In this document: positions 43,665 to 51,613 of the stretch, one piece after another
Numbering within the stretch: position 1 is the first letter of the stretch
Layout: every line of letters begins with the position of its first letter
Assembly: GCF_900187375.1 (NCBI RefSeq)
Contig: NZ_FYEW01000001.1
Location: 2,418,001 to 2,482,000 of the forward strand
Length of the DNA stretch: 64,000 nucleotides
Source of the DNA: Hymenobacter gelipurpurascens
Lineage (GTDB): Bacteria; Bacteroidota; Bacteroidia; Cytophagales; Hymenobacteraceae
Direction: 5' to 3'
The notes under the pieces: model-generated
Told to the model about the DNA's origin: nothing
Seen by the model: only the letters and a program-made list of their open reading frames with translations
Database searches by the model: none
Position numbers and translations under genes: made by a program

Positions 43665-44546
43665 ATGCGCGTTGTATTTTTTGCCGCCTTGTTTGCTGGC
43701 TCGCTGTTGAGCGGCAGTTGTTCAGAAGCCCGAACCGAAGACAAGCCCGAATCGAAGGAAAAAACTGGTAAGAAGAAGGGCAAAAAATCCAAAGCCAAAG
43801 CCGACATCGTGAACATGAACCAAGTCGGCACGCTCGACCAAGTACCGGAAAGCTCTGGCCTAGCGCTATCGGGCCAACCGGGTTCCTTCTACACCCACGG
43901 CGACGACGGCAATCAGCCCATTCTGTATAAAGTAGATGATAAGGGCAAGCTGCTGGAAGAGATTCCGGTGCAGACCAAGAGCAACGACTGGGAAAGCATC
44001 ACACGCGACAACAGCGGCAACCTCTACATTGGCGACGTGGGCAACAACAACAATGACCGCCAGAATCTGGTGATTCATCGCCTGCGCCCCGAGGCCCCCA
44101 ACAAGGTTGATGACATCAGGCTCAAGTATCCTGATCAGAAGGCTTTCCCGCCAAGCAAAAAGGAGCGCAACTTCGACTGCGAGGCCACCTTGTGGCACAA
44201 CGGCCAAATTTACCTGTTCACGAAAGATCGGGCTCTGGAAAGCACCAGCAAGGTGTACACCGTACCCGATAGGCCCGGCTCCTACACCGCCAAGCTGCTG
44301 ACCAAGCTCGCTATTCCGGGCCAGGTAACGGACGCCGCACTAAGTCCCGATGGCCGCCGCTTGGTGTTGCTGGCTCGTCAGGAAATGTTTGTGCTGCAGG
44401 GCGCCAACCTTGCGGAGCTGCTGAAAGCTACGCCAGAGCGCATATCCTTAGCGGGTGCTGGCCAAACGGAAGGCGCTGTTTTCACCGACAACAACACGCT
44501 CTATATCAGCAGCGAACAAGGCTCTCTCTACGAATACGAGTTCTAA
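43665..44546 (+). CDS. Lipoprotein with predicted beta-propeller-like repeats
   Basis: A 293-residue lipoprotein: signal ending GSLLSGSC (Cys19), then a short Lys-rich linker (KEKTGKKKGKKSKAKAD). The body contains repeated beta segments: VGTLDQVPESSGLALSG, WESITRDNSGNLYIGDVGNN, CEATLWHNGQIYLFTKD, VTDAALSPDGRRLVLLARQEMFVL and TEGAVFTDNNTLYISSEQGSLYEYEF. E-S-x-G/T-L/R-x-x-x-G-x-L-Y-I-x-D resembles SMP-30/NHL or esterase-like propellers. Function unknown; envelope location is inferred. It precedes fbaA on the same strand with its own promoter-like box between. Confidence 0.7.
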   Translation: MRVVFFAALFAGSLLSGSCSEARTEDKPESKEKTGKKKGKKSKAKADIVNMNQVGTLDQVPESSGLALSGQPGSFYTHGDDGNQPILYKVDDKGKLLEEIPVQTKSNDWESITRDNSGNLYIGDVGNNNNDRQNLVIHRLRPEAPNKVDDIRLKYPDQKAFPPSKKERNFDCEATLWHNGQIYLFTKDRALESTSKVYTVPDRPGSYTAKLLTKLAIPGQVTDAALSPDGRRLVLLARQEMFVLQGANLAELLKATPERISLAGAGQTEGAVFTDNNTLYISSEQGSLYEYEF

Positions 44547-44622
44547 AGGCTATTTTAGTGCTAGCAGGGCCTACTCACGGCAGACACGCTCTCGGACGAT
44601 TTTGGCCGGTTGCGTGTTAAGC

Positions 44623-44654
44623 TGTGGATAGGCCCTGTTCTTTTCCTAAGTTTG
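44623..44654 (+). promoter_or_regulatory. Candidate fbaA promoter
   Basis: TAAGTTTG at 44647-44654 fits the -7 consensus TAnnTTTG; TGTG at 44623-44626 stands 20 bases upstream in the -33 position. The fbaA ATG follows about 60 bases later. Confidence 0.5.
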
Positions 44655-44713
44655 GCTTCTGATTCGAAACCCGGCGCGGCCTTCCCCTACTCCGCGTCAT
44701 CATCCCCCAGCAA

Positions 44714-45802
44714 ATGGCTGAACAATCCACTCTTACTGGCCTACGCGCCGGTGTGCTGCACGGCGACGAAGTGCAGCAGCTCTTCGAATACGCTAAGGCA
44801 AACCACTTTGCCCTGCCCGCCGTGAACGTAACCGGCACCGACACCGTGAACGGTGTGCTGGAAGCGGCTCGCGAGCTGAATTCGCCCGTTATCATTCAGT
44901 TCTCGAATGGTGGCGCCCAGTTCTTCGCTGGCAAAGCTCTCCCGAACGATAAGCAGCAGGCCAGCATTGCCGGCGGCATCTCGGGCGCCCAACACGTACA
45001 CCTGATGGCAGAGGCGTATGGCGTGCCCGTGATTCTGCACACCGACCATGCCGCCAAGAAGCTCCTTCCGTGGATTGACGGTTTGCTGGAAGCTGGTGAG
45101 AAGCACTTCGCCCAGTACGGCCAGCCCCTGTACAGCTCACACATGCTGGACCTTTCGGAAGAGCCGATTGAGGAGAACATCGAAATCTGCAAGGAGTACC
45201 TGAAGCGGATGGATAAGATGGGTATGACGCTGGAAATTGAGCTGGGCGTAACCGGCGGCGAGGAAGACGGCGTGGACAACTCCGATGTAGATTCCAGCAA
45301 GCTCTACACCCAGCCCTCAGAGGTGGCCTACGCCTACGAGGAGCTGAGCAAAATCAGCCCGCGCTTCACCATTGCGGCCGCTTTCGGCAACGTGCACGGT
45401 GTGTACAAGCCCGGCAACGTGAAACTGCAGCCCGTAATCCTGAAGAACTCGCAGGATTTCGTGAAGGAGAAGTTCAACCTGCAGGATGAGCGCCCCATCA
45501 ACTTCGTGTTCCACGGCGGCTCCGGCTCTTCGCAGGAGGAAATCCGCGAGGCTATCAGCTACGGCGCCATCAAGATGAACATTGACACTGACCTGCAGTG
45601 GGCGTTCTGGGATGGTATCAAGAACTACTATCAGAAGAACGAAGGCTTCCTGCAGAGCCAGATCGGCAACCCCAACGGCGAAGACTCGCCAAACAAGAAA
45701 TACTACGACCCGCGCGTGTGGCTGCGCGAAGGCGAAAAGACCTTCGTAGCTCGCCTGAAATCGGCTTTCGAAGACCTCAATGCCGTGGGCAAGCGCCCCT
45801 AA
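44714..45802 (+). CDS. fbaA: Class II fructose-bisphosphate aldolase
   Basis: A 362-residue, zinc-dependent cytosolic enzyme that splits fructose-1,6-bisphosphate into DHAP and glyceraldehyde-3-phosphate, and the reverse in gluconeogenesis. Class IIA features: FALPAVNVTGTDTVNGVLEAA, VILHTDHAAKK (catalytic Asp and zinc His), TLEIELGVTGGEEDG, GNVHGVYKPGNVKL (zinc His), NFVFHGGSGSSQEEI (zinc His, phosphate loop) and IKMNIDTDLQWAFWDGI. Full length for the family. It has a candidate promoter at 44623-44654 and a strong terminator behind it, so it is a single transcription unit. With ppsA and pyk in the same window it covers both directions of glycolytic flow. Confidence 0.96.
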   Translation: MAEQSTLTGLRAGVLHGDEVQQLFEYAKANHFALPAVNVTGTDTVNGVLEAARELNSPVIIQFSNGGAQFFAGKALPNDKQQASIAGGISGAQHVHLMAEAYGVPVILHTDHAAKKLLPWIDGLLEAGEKHFAQYGQPLYSSHMLDLSEEPIEENIEICKEYLKRMDKMGMTLEIELGVTGGEEDGVDNSDVDSSKLYTQPSEVAYAYEELSKISPRFTIAAAFGNVHGVYKPGNVKLQPVILKNSQDFVKEKFNLQDERPINFVFHGGSGSSQEEIREAISYGAIKMNIDTDLQWAFWDGIKNYYQKNEGFLQSQIGNPNGEDSPNKKYYDPRVWLREGEKTFVARLKSAFEDLNAVGKRP

Positions 45803-45821
45803 GTGGCCTAGGTTTCTATAG

Positions 45822-45860
45822 AAAAAAGGCCCCGCGCTCAATTGAGCGCGGGGCCTTTTT
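45822..45860 (+). terminator. Intrinsic terminator after fbaA
   Basis: A perfectly symmetric hairpin (AAAAAAGGCCCCGCGCTCA and complement ending TTTTT) 20 bases after the fbaA stop. Confidence 0.92.
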
Positions 45861-45886
45861 GTGTCTATTTAAAGCACGTCAAAAAA

Positions 45887-45996
45887 GAACGTCATGCTGA
45901 GCGCAGTCGAAGCATCTCTACCGCTTCGTTGTATAGGCCTAGGCCAATGAGTTAGCCAGAGGTAGAGATGCTTCGACTGCGCTCAGCATGACGTTC
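45887..45996. repeat. Palindromic intergenic repeat, ATGCTGAGCGC family (perfect copy)
   Basis: Exact 36-base arms at 45887-45922 and 45961-45996 (core TGCTGAGCGCAGTCGAAGCA) around a 38-base loop that contains GGCCTAGGCC. It lies between convergent fbaA and lgt. Near-identical arms occur at 20169-20322. Confidence 0.9.
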
Positions 45997-46026
45997 CATG
46001 TTAATCACTAGCAGATAGATACTGGC

Positions 46027-47031
46027 CTAGCGAGTCGTAACGGCTCCTTTGGCTTCTTCCTCGCCTAAGTCACGCGGGGCGTAGCCGTAGGGATTGTTGG
46101 GGTTCTTGCCGGCACGCAGGAAGAAATATAGACCGATGAAAATGAGCGGAACGCTGAGCCACTGGCCCATATTCAGCGCCATACCTTTCTCGAAGGCCAC
46201 TTGGTCTTCCTTCAGGAATTCGATCAGGAAGCGGAACGAGAACAGCAGCACTACAAACAGACCGAACAGTTGGCCGCGCGGGGTGCGCTCCTTGGTACGG
46301 TTCCACATGCTATAGAGCAGCACAAACAGGAACACACAGAACAACGACTCATAAATCTGGGTGGGGTGGCGCGGCACGGCTATTTCGGAGCCGGCCGTTA
46401 CGCTGGTACCTACGGGCTGCGCATCTACTTTTACGGTGCCATCGGCCTGGCGGGTGCGCTGCACTTGGTAGGAACCGGCGGGCACGGGCTGGTCGGGGCT
46501 GTAGGGCTGCAGGTGCTCTACATCGCGGGGGAATACGAAGGCCCAGGGCTTGTCGGTGGGGTGGCCTACAATCTCCGAGTTCATCAGGTTACCCATCCGG
46601 ATGAGGGCGCCACCCACGGCTACTACCAACACAATGCGGTCGAGGGTCCAGAGCACATCAAACTTGTTGTTGCGGCTAAACAGCCACACCGCGAAGATGA
46701 TACCAATGGTAGCACCGTGGCTGGCGAGGCCACCGTGCCAGATCTTCAGGATTTCCCAGGGCTGGTCTTTGTAGGAAGCCCAATCGTAGAAGAACACGTG
46801 GCCTAGCCGCGCGCCCAGCACCGTACCGATTAGTACATAGATGGTAATGACATCAACCCACCGCGGCGAAGTGCGCTCCGACTTGTATATGTGAGACAGA
46901 ATAAACGTCCCGACCACGAAGCCCGACATGAATAGTAACCCGTACCAACGCAAGGTTAGTGGCCCAATGGTAGTGATGTCCGGATCAGGGCTCCAGAGGA
47001 TGGCACTCAGTATGGTGCTTAAAAAGCTCAT
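46027..47031 (-). CDS. lgt: Prolipoprotein diacylglyceryl transferase
   Basis: A 334-residue inner-membrane enzyme that transfers diacylglycerol from phosphatidylglycerol to the lipobox Cys. Landmarks: LRWYGLLFMSGFVVG, LGARLGHVFFYDW, HGGLASHGATIGI (essential His), VGGALIRMGNLMNSEIVG (the conserved Arg-x-Gly-Asn-x-x-N), and RHPTQIYESL. About 50 residues after the NSEIVG motif (TDKPWAFVFPRD through VTAGSEIAVP) form a periplasmic insertion longer than in E. coli Lgt, as in other Bacteroidota. Several lipoproteins in this window need this enzyme. Its TAG stop lies in a GGCCTAG motif. Confidence 0.95.
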   Translation of the reverse strand: MSFLSTILSAILWSPDPDITTIGPLTLRWYGLLFMSGFVVGTFILSHIYKSERTSPRWVDVITIYVLIGTVLGARLGHVFFYDWASYKDQPWEILKIWHGGLASHGATIGIIFAVWLFSRNNKFDVLWTLDRIVLVVAVGGALIRMGNLMNSEIVGHPTDKPWAFVFPRDVEHLQPYSPDQPVPAGSYQVQRTRQADGTVKVDAQPVGTSVTAGSEIAVPRHPTQIYESLFCVFLFVLLYSMWNRTKERTPRGQLFGLFVVLLFSFRFLIEFLKEDQVAFEKGMALNMGQWLSVPLIFIGLYFFLRAGKNPNNPYGYAPRDLGEEEAKGAVTTR

Positions 47032-47152
47032 AAGCAGAAAGAGGAAGAATATAGGGTCGAAAGTACGGAAACGGTTTTAGCTGCGCCTACAGTGTTATAT
47101 GAAGGCAAGCGTGGAATTTGGCAAGTGGCCTAGCAGCAGGCGGGTAACATGC

Positions 47153-47437
47153 TTACCGACCTTCAGAATAGACTTGGTAGTGGTTGGCCGGCTCCACTGA
47201 GCGCTCTGCGGCACCGTCGCCGCTAAGCATCAGAATGATGCCCAGCATAACGGCGTAGCTAGGCCAGCGCAGCCAAAGAGGCAGCAGTTGGGGCCCCTTT
47301 GCTTCCTCACCCACGAGCCGGGCGCGTACCCGACTGTAGAAAAAAGGCCGGGGTTGGGCATCTGGCTGCGTGCGCCATTGGTGCAGCAGGTTTTCCCATT
47401 CTTCGTCGGCCGTAGGGCGTGTGGCTGAATCAGGCAT
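47153..47437 (-). CDS. Small single-pass membrane protein, possible sigma-factor partner
   Basis: A 94-residue protein: the N-terminal 60 residues are hydrophilic (DEEWENLLHQWRTQPDAQPRPFFYSRVRARL), then one membrane helix (LWLRWPSYAVMLGIILMLSG) and a short outer tail. The start overlaps the end of the ECF sigma gene by eight bases, so translation is coupled. This gene order and topology match short anti-sigma factors, and FYSRVRARL is similar to stretches in such small partners, but no zinc-binding HxxxCxxC motif is present. The anti-sigma role is inferred from position. Confidence 0.7.
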   Translation of the reverse strand: MPDSATRPTADEEWENLLHQWRTQPDAQPRPFFYSRVRARLVGEEAKGPQLLPLWLRWPSYAVMLGIILMLSGDGAAERSVEPANHYQVYSEGR

Positions 47438-48062
47438 GATGCGGAGGCAGTGAAAGATGATGGCGAAGGGTTTTGCGGGCGCGGAACAGCAGAGACTCTA
47501 CGGCTGGCACAGTGGTTTTGAGGACCGCTGCAATTTCCTCGTAGCTCAATTCCTGCTCGTGGCGCAATGTAAAGGCCACCTGTTGCTGGCCGGGTAACCG
47601 GGCGATATGCGCGCGCAACAGCTCCACTTGCTGCTGCCCTTCCAGTTGGGCCTGCGGGTGTGCATAGTCTGGTGGCTCGTGCAACACTTGGTTGTTAAAA
47701 CCCAGCAGGCTGGTGAAATAGGCAAACCGCTTCTGGGCTCGGGCTCGCTGCTGGTGTTTTAGGGCCCGCGAAGTAGCCAACCGATACAGCCACGTGCTAA
47801 GTGCAGCCTCACCCCGAAACCGGCCAATGGTTTGGTAGACTTCCACAAATACTTCCTGTGCCACGTCTTCGGCATCTTCCGGCGACCGTAGCAGAGCTAA
47901 TACGGTACGGAAAATACGATTCTGATATTGTTCTACCAGCATCCGAAACGCCTCCTCGCTTCCCTGCTGCAGTTGTGCCACCATCTCGGCATCGGCAGAA
48001 GTAGGAAGTTGTGGTGCAATGGGCAGGACGCTGTGAGCAGCAGGAAGCGAAAGTGTATACAC
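47430..48062 (-). CDS. ECF-type RNA polymerase sigma factor
   Basis: A 210-residue sigma factor. Region 2 reads RMLVEQYQNRIFRTVLALLRSPEDAEDVAQEVFVEVYQTIGRFRGEAALSTWLYRLATSRAL (about residues 35-105); region 4 reads LPGQQQVAFTLRHEQELSYEEIAAVLKTTVPAVESLLFRARKTLRHHL (about 155-200) with a helix-turn-helix. It redirects RNA polymerase to a small regulon under an unknown signal. The following gene overlaps it and may be its anti-sigma factor. A perfect 30-base AT-rich palindrome lies 114 bases upstream of the start (48176-48242). Confidence 0.9.
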   Translation of the reverse strand: MYTLSLPAAHSVLPIAPQLPTSADAEMVAQLQQGSEEAFRMLVEQYQNRIFRTVLALLRSPEDAEDVAQEVFVEVYQTIGRFRGEAALSTWLYRLATSRALKHQQRARAQKRFAYFTSLLGFNNQVLHEPPDYAHPQAQLEGQQQVELLRAHIARLPGQQQVAFTLRHEQELSYEEIAAVLKTTVPAVESLLFRARKTLRHHLSLPPHHA

Positions 48063-48175
48063 CAGTGAAGCGAGAACTGAAAAGATAGAGACGACAACCT
48101 GCTCAGCGCCCGTCCTTTCCCGCGACTACTGAGGTTACCTCTGCTTAGGCCAAATTAACGCAGAATACTTGCGCA

Positions 48176-48242
48176 TAGCATTTCATATTTTTCATATCCA
48201 TATGATCATCAGTCATATGGATATGAAAAATATGAAATGCTA
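48176..48242. repeat. Perfect 30-base AT-rich inverted repeat
   Basis: The arms 48176-48205 and 48213-48242 are exact complements around TCATCAG. Each arm holds the words TTTCATAT, TTTTCATAT and CCATATGA. It lies between the 3' end of nadE and the start of the ECF sigma gene, both on the minus strand. There is no clean T-run after the hairpin. Confidence 0.85.
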
Positions 48243-48275
48243 CTTACTAAAGCGTAGCCGCACTCTATCAACCAC

Positions 48276-50210
48276 CTACAACCCGTTCAGCTCCTCGGTG
48301 TAGCCGCCGCTCAGAATGGGGAAACGGAGCCAAGAGCGTGGGTCCACGTTGTAGTCGTCGAGGTGGAAGGCCGGAGCAAACCGCTCGCGCTTCCACTGGT
48401 TGCGGCTCCAGAGGCTGTAGAAGCGTTTTATGTAGGTTTTCAGCAGCTCTGGGTCAGTGGCCGATTCTTCCTCTTTAAGTACATTGAATACTTGGCGTGG
48501 GCTAAGGCGGTCATAAAACGCCAGCCGCTCGATGCGGTTCAGAAGCGGATATGGCATTAGGTCGCGCTCATCGGTCTGCTTATCCTCCAAGGGACGAAGC
48601 TCGGCGGTGGGTTGCAGGGCATTCACGTGGCGCAAGGCTGGGTAATTCAAGGCCGTCTCGGCCCAGCGCAGCCAGTCTTTCACGAAGGCCTTATCTACGC
48701 CCGCAATGGGTGAGATGGAGCCGGCTGTGTCGCCATCCATAGTGCAATAGCCGACGCTGGCTTCTGAGCGGTTGGATGTGGTAATGAGCAGTGCATTCTG
48801 AATGTTGGCCAGCATCCAGATGGCAGGGGCCCGCACCCGTGCCTGGATATTTTGGAGCGTCAAATCGTCCGTCTTCCAGGTGAGCTCCCGGCCGATGGCG
48901 TGCTCAATTTTGCCCACGTAGCCAGTTACTTCGGCGTCAATAGTCCAGTTATAGAACACCGCCCCAATAGAATCGGCCAATTCCTTAGCAGAGTTCAAGG
49001 TGTCGTCGGAAGAGTTGACGGTGCCCTGATACGCGCACGTCAGCAGGCGGCGCGTGAGTTGTTGGTTTATGCTGGCTTGCTCCTGGCCTGGGGCAGAGTG
49101 CGAGGCATCCTTGGGGCCCGGCGCGTTATGGTCGGGCACCGGCGCTACCGGACCAGCCAGCTGTTCAATGTCCTCGGTGGTAAAGCAGCCAGCGCGGCGC
49201 ATGAACTCGGCAGTGCCCAGCTCGGCGGTGCCCAGGCGTACCAGTTCGGCCACCGCTACGGCGCACATCACGGAGTCGGCACCACCGCTCAGACTCAGCA
49301 CAAAGCCGCGGCTACGCGCCTTGCGCAGGTAGTCAAACAGAGCCAAGCTTAGCGCCTGGTTCAGCTCCCGGTATTCGTCGGGGGCTGGCAGAGGCCGAAT
49401 TTCCTCGGCACGCACCTGCTCTATGGAAAAATCTACGTCTACGCACTCCATGTCTACTTCCTTGAAGCTCATGAGCTGGTTGCGCAGCAGTAAGTGTCCG
49501 TTGCGGGCCACCAGAATCTCACCGTCGTATATAATGCGACCCGATTCGTTGCCGAGCAGGTTGGCGTAGAGGTACGTGCAGTCGAAGTTACGGGAAGCGT
49601 TCAGGACCAACTTATAGCGCAGGTCCGTCTTGCTCATCGCAAAGTGGCTGGCTGAGGGGTTCACAATCAGATCCACTCGGCCTTTGAGCCGGCAAGCGGG
49701 CCGTACATCATCGGGCCGCCAAGCGTCCTCACAAATCTCAAAGCCAAACTTTACGCCCTTGTGCTCAAAAATCATGTCGCCCAAGGTCCACTCCTCCCCT
49801 TCCCATTGCACCGTAGTGGTTTCGCCAGCGGGCCACGGATAAAAGAAGCGCGGCTCGTAATGCACACCATCATTGGCCAAGAATTGCTTCGCCGCGAAAC
49901 CCAGAATCTGCCCATCGCGCAGTACAGCGGCTGTGTTGTAGGTTCGGTGGCCTAAGCGCACCGGCAGGCCTACTACCACGCAGATGCCTTCGGTCCAGGG
50001 GCGCACCTGCTGCAGATGCTCCAGCGCCGACTCAGGCAGCCAGTCGCTTAGGAACAGGTCTTCACACCCGTAGCCTGTGAGGCAGAGTTCCGGCAAACAC
50101 AGCAGCTCTACGCCGGCCGCTTTGGCCTGTTCTATAGCTTCGCGGATAGTCCGCAGGTTATGGGTCCAGTCGAAAGGTATCTGGTTGAGGGCGGCGCCGG
50201 CAATTCTCAT
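48276..50210 (-). CDS. nadE: Glutamine-dependent NAD+ synthetase
   Basis: A 644-residue two-domain cytosolic enzyme. The N-terminal glutaminase of the nitrilase fold (about 1-275) has the catalytic set as Glu in CLPELCLTGYGCEDLF, a Lys in the KGRVD region and Cys in FEICEDAWRP. The synthetase domain (about 300-640) has the ATP P-loop LSLSGGADSVMCAV. It amidates nicotinate adenine dinucleotide to NAD+ with ammonia from glutamine. An insertion after the P-loop (LGTAELGTAEF..., Pro-rich) is longer than usual and includes a short internal duplication GTAELGTAE. The ATG at 50210 (MRIAGAALNQ) is preferred to 50237. Confidence 0.95.
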   Translation of the reverse strand: MRIAGAALNQIPFDWTHNLRTIREAIEQAKAAGVELLCLPELCLTGYGCEDLFLSDWLPESALEHLQQVRPWTEGICVVVGLPVRLGHRTYNTAAVLRDGQILGFAAKQFLANDGVHYEPRFFYPWPAGETTTVQWEGEEWTLGDMIFEHKGVKFGFEICEDAWRPDDVRPACRLKGRVDLIVNPSASHFAMSKTDLRYKLVLNASRNFDCTYLYANLLGNESGRIIYDGEILVARNGHLLLRNQLMSFKEVDMECVDVDFSIEQVRAEEIRPLPAPDEYRELNQALSLALFDYLRKARSRGFVLSLSGGADSVMCAVAVAELVRLGTAELGTAEFMRRAGCFTTEDIEQLAGPVAPVPDHNAPGPKDASHSAPGQEQASINQQLTRRLLTCAYQGTVNSSDDTLNSAKELADSIGAVFYNWTIDAEVTGYVGKIEHAIGRELTWKTDDLTLQNIQARVRAPAIWMLANIQNALLITTSNRSEASVGYCTMDGDTAGSISPIAGVDKAFVKDWLRWAETALNYPALRHVNALQPTAELRPLEDKQTDERDLMPYPLLNRIERLAFYDRLSPRQVFNVLKEEESATDPELLKTYIKRFYSLWSRNQWKRERFAPAFHLDDYNVDPRSWLRFPILSGGYTEELNGL

Positions 50211-50276
50211 AGGTCGGAAAGGAATTTCGTTCTGCAAAACAACTCCATTTCGTCAGTTCAGGTTGCCCCCGCTGAA

Positions 50277-50852
50277 TCAATTCATGTCTGACGTCTCTTT
50301 TTGCTTGACGGATAACCCTATTCCAACTTCATATTCGATAGGACTCAGATCAAGGCGTTGCAACTCCTTGATTAATTCAACAGCAGCTTCTACTATACAC
50401 TGAGAGTTTGGTCTGTAAAACCTACCAATGAATACCTTGTTTTCTGCATACACTGGCTTTAGTAACCAGTCTTCTTGCCACCGAAACAACTTGCTTTGGT
50501 CTAATTTATAGTCCACCTGATGTTTAATAGCAGCTGTATCCCGGCTGCCCGGCTCGAAGAACACCCGTACTCTATAATGTGGCAGCTGGCTCCAGCCTGT
50601 TATCCAGTTAAAAGATATTTCAACTGAATAGTTATTTACTAGGCCTATAAAAGCGGGTATTATGGTATCCGGTCTATCCTCGTGTCCGGTATAAGCCTCA
50701 TCTATAATCTGAAAACCGAGCTGCTTTAAGCCCAAAAAAGGCTCTCGCTGTTGCAAGAACCTTTTGTCGCGAGAGCTACTAAATCTATTATGGCACCATC
50801 TCACCAACAGCATAAAGAGTAACGCAGCCAGGAATGACAGAAGAAACACCAT
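50277..50852 (-). CDS. Hypothetical membrane-anchored protein
   Basis: A 191-residue protein with one N-terminal hydrophobic segment (FLLSFLAALLFMLLVRW) followed by a soluble domain of mixed alpha/beta character (VEISFNWITGWSQLPHYRVRVFFEPG, WLLKPVYAENKVFIGRFYRP). I recognise no family. Base composition is visibly more AT-rich than the genes around it (nadE, rnc), so it may be a later arrival. It is 11 bases downstream of rnc on the same strand and could be transcribed with it. Confidence 0.6.
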   Translation of the reverse strand: MVFLLSFLAALLFMLLVRWCHNRFSSSRDKRFLQQREPFLGLKQLGFQIIDEAYTGHEDRPDTIIPAFIGLVNNYSVEISFNWITGWSQLPHYRVRVFFEPGSRDTAAIKHQVDYKLDQSKLFRWQEDWLLKPVYAENKVFIGRFYRPNSQCIVEAAVELIKELQRLDLSPIEYEVGIGLSVKQKETSDMN

Positions 50853-50863
50853 AAAATAGTGGC

Positions 50864-51613
50864 CTAGACGCCTAGCACTTCCAGCGCCCGCTCAGCAGCC
50901 AGCTGTTCTGCCTGCTTTTTCGAGAGACCCATGCCCGTAGCTACTGGGTTTTCATCCACAACCACTGTAGCCGAAAACTCCATTACGCCACCTGGCCTAG
51001 GCTCGCCTGTGAGGTCGTAGCGCATGTTCTTGCCATTGCGTTGCGCCCACTCAATCAGTTTGCTCTTGAAGTTGGTCGTCGTAGTCGTCATTGATTTCAC
51101 ATCGACGAACGGCTTAATCAACCGACTCAGCACAAACTTGCGCGACGTTTTGTAGCCGTGGTCTAGGTAGATAGCCCCTACCAGCGCTTCCAACGCATTG
51201 CCGTTCACCGAGCGCGAGCGCGCTGCACGGCCTTGTGCCGGATCAAGCTGCACGAGCTTATCTAGTCCTAGTTTCAGCGCCAGGGCATTCAGACTTTCGC
51301 GGTTTACAATGCGGCTGCGCATCTCCGTCAGGAAGCCTTCCTGTTCGTACGGAAACTTGCGAAATAGATACTCCGCTACCACCGTGCCCAGCACCGCATC
51401 GCCGAGAAACTCCAGCCGTTCGTTGCTCTGGTGACGCCCATTTTCCGGCTGCTGCCGAATGATGGAGGAGTGCGTAAATGCCAGATGATACAGCCGGATG
51501 TTATCGGGCGTGCTACCCGTAACCGTGGCAATAGCCTGCCGAAAGGCCCGGTCATGGCCCAGTATTCGGCGAAAAAAGCCGAACAACGGAAGGGGCTGAC
51601 CGGGCCTTGGCAT
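50864..51613 (-). CDS. rnc: Ribonuclease III
   Basis: A 249-residue double-strand-specific RNase that processes rRNA precursors and structured mRNAs. The signature is NERLEFLGDAVLGTVVAEYLF (metal-binding Glu/Asp), with the second acidic pair in NALEALVGAIYLDHG. A C-terminal dsRNA-binding domain begins NFKSKLIEWAQRNGKN and ends GLSKKQAEQLAAERALEVLG. A short extension (LFGFFRRILGHDRAFRQAI) precedes the catalytic domain. Its ATG shares one base with the stop of fabF (TAATG), so the two are translationally coupled. The acpP-fabF-rnc order is conserved widely. Its TAG stop lies in GGCCTAG. Confidence 0.96.
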   Translation of the reverse strand: MPRPGQPLPLFGFFRRILGHDRAFRQAIATVTGSTPDNIRLYHLAFTHSSIIRQQPENGRHQSNERLEFLGDAVLGTVVAEYLFRKFPYEQEGFLTEMRSRIVNRESLNALALKLGLDKLVQLDPAQGRAARSRSVNGNALEALVGAIYLDHGYKTSRKFVLSRLIKPFVDVKSMTTTTTNFKSKLIEWAQRNGKNMRYDLTGEPRPGGVMEFSATVVVDENPVATGMGLSKKQAEQLAAERALEVLGV

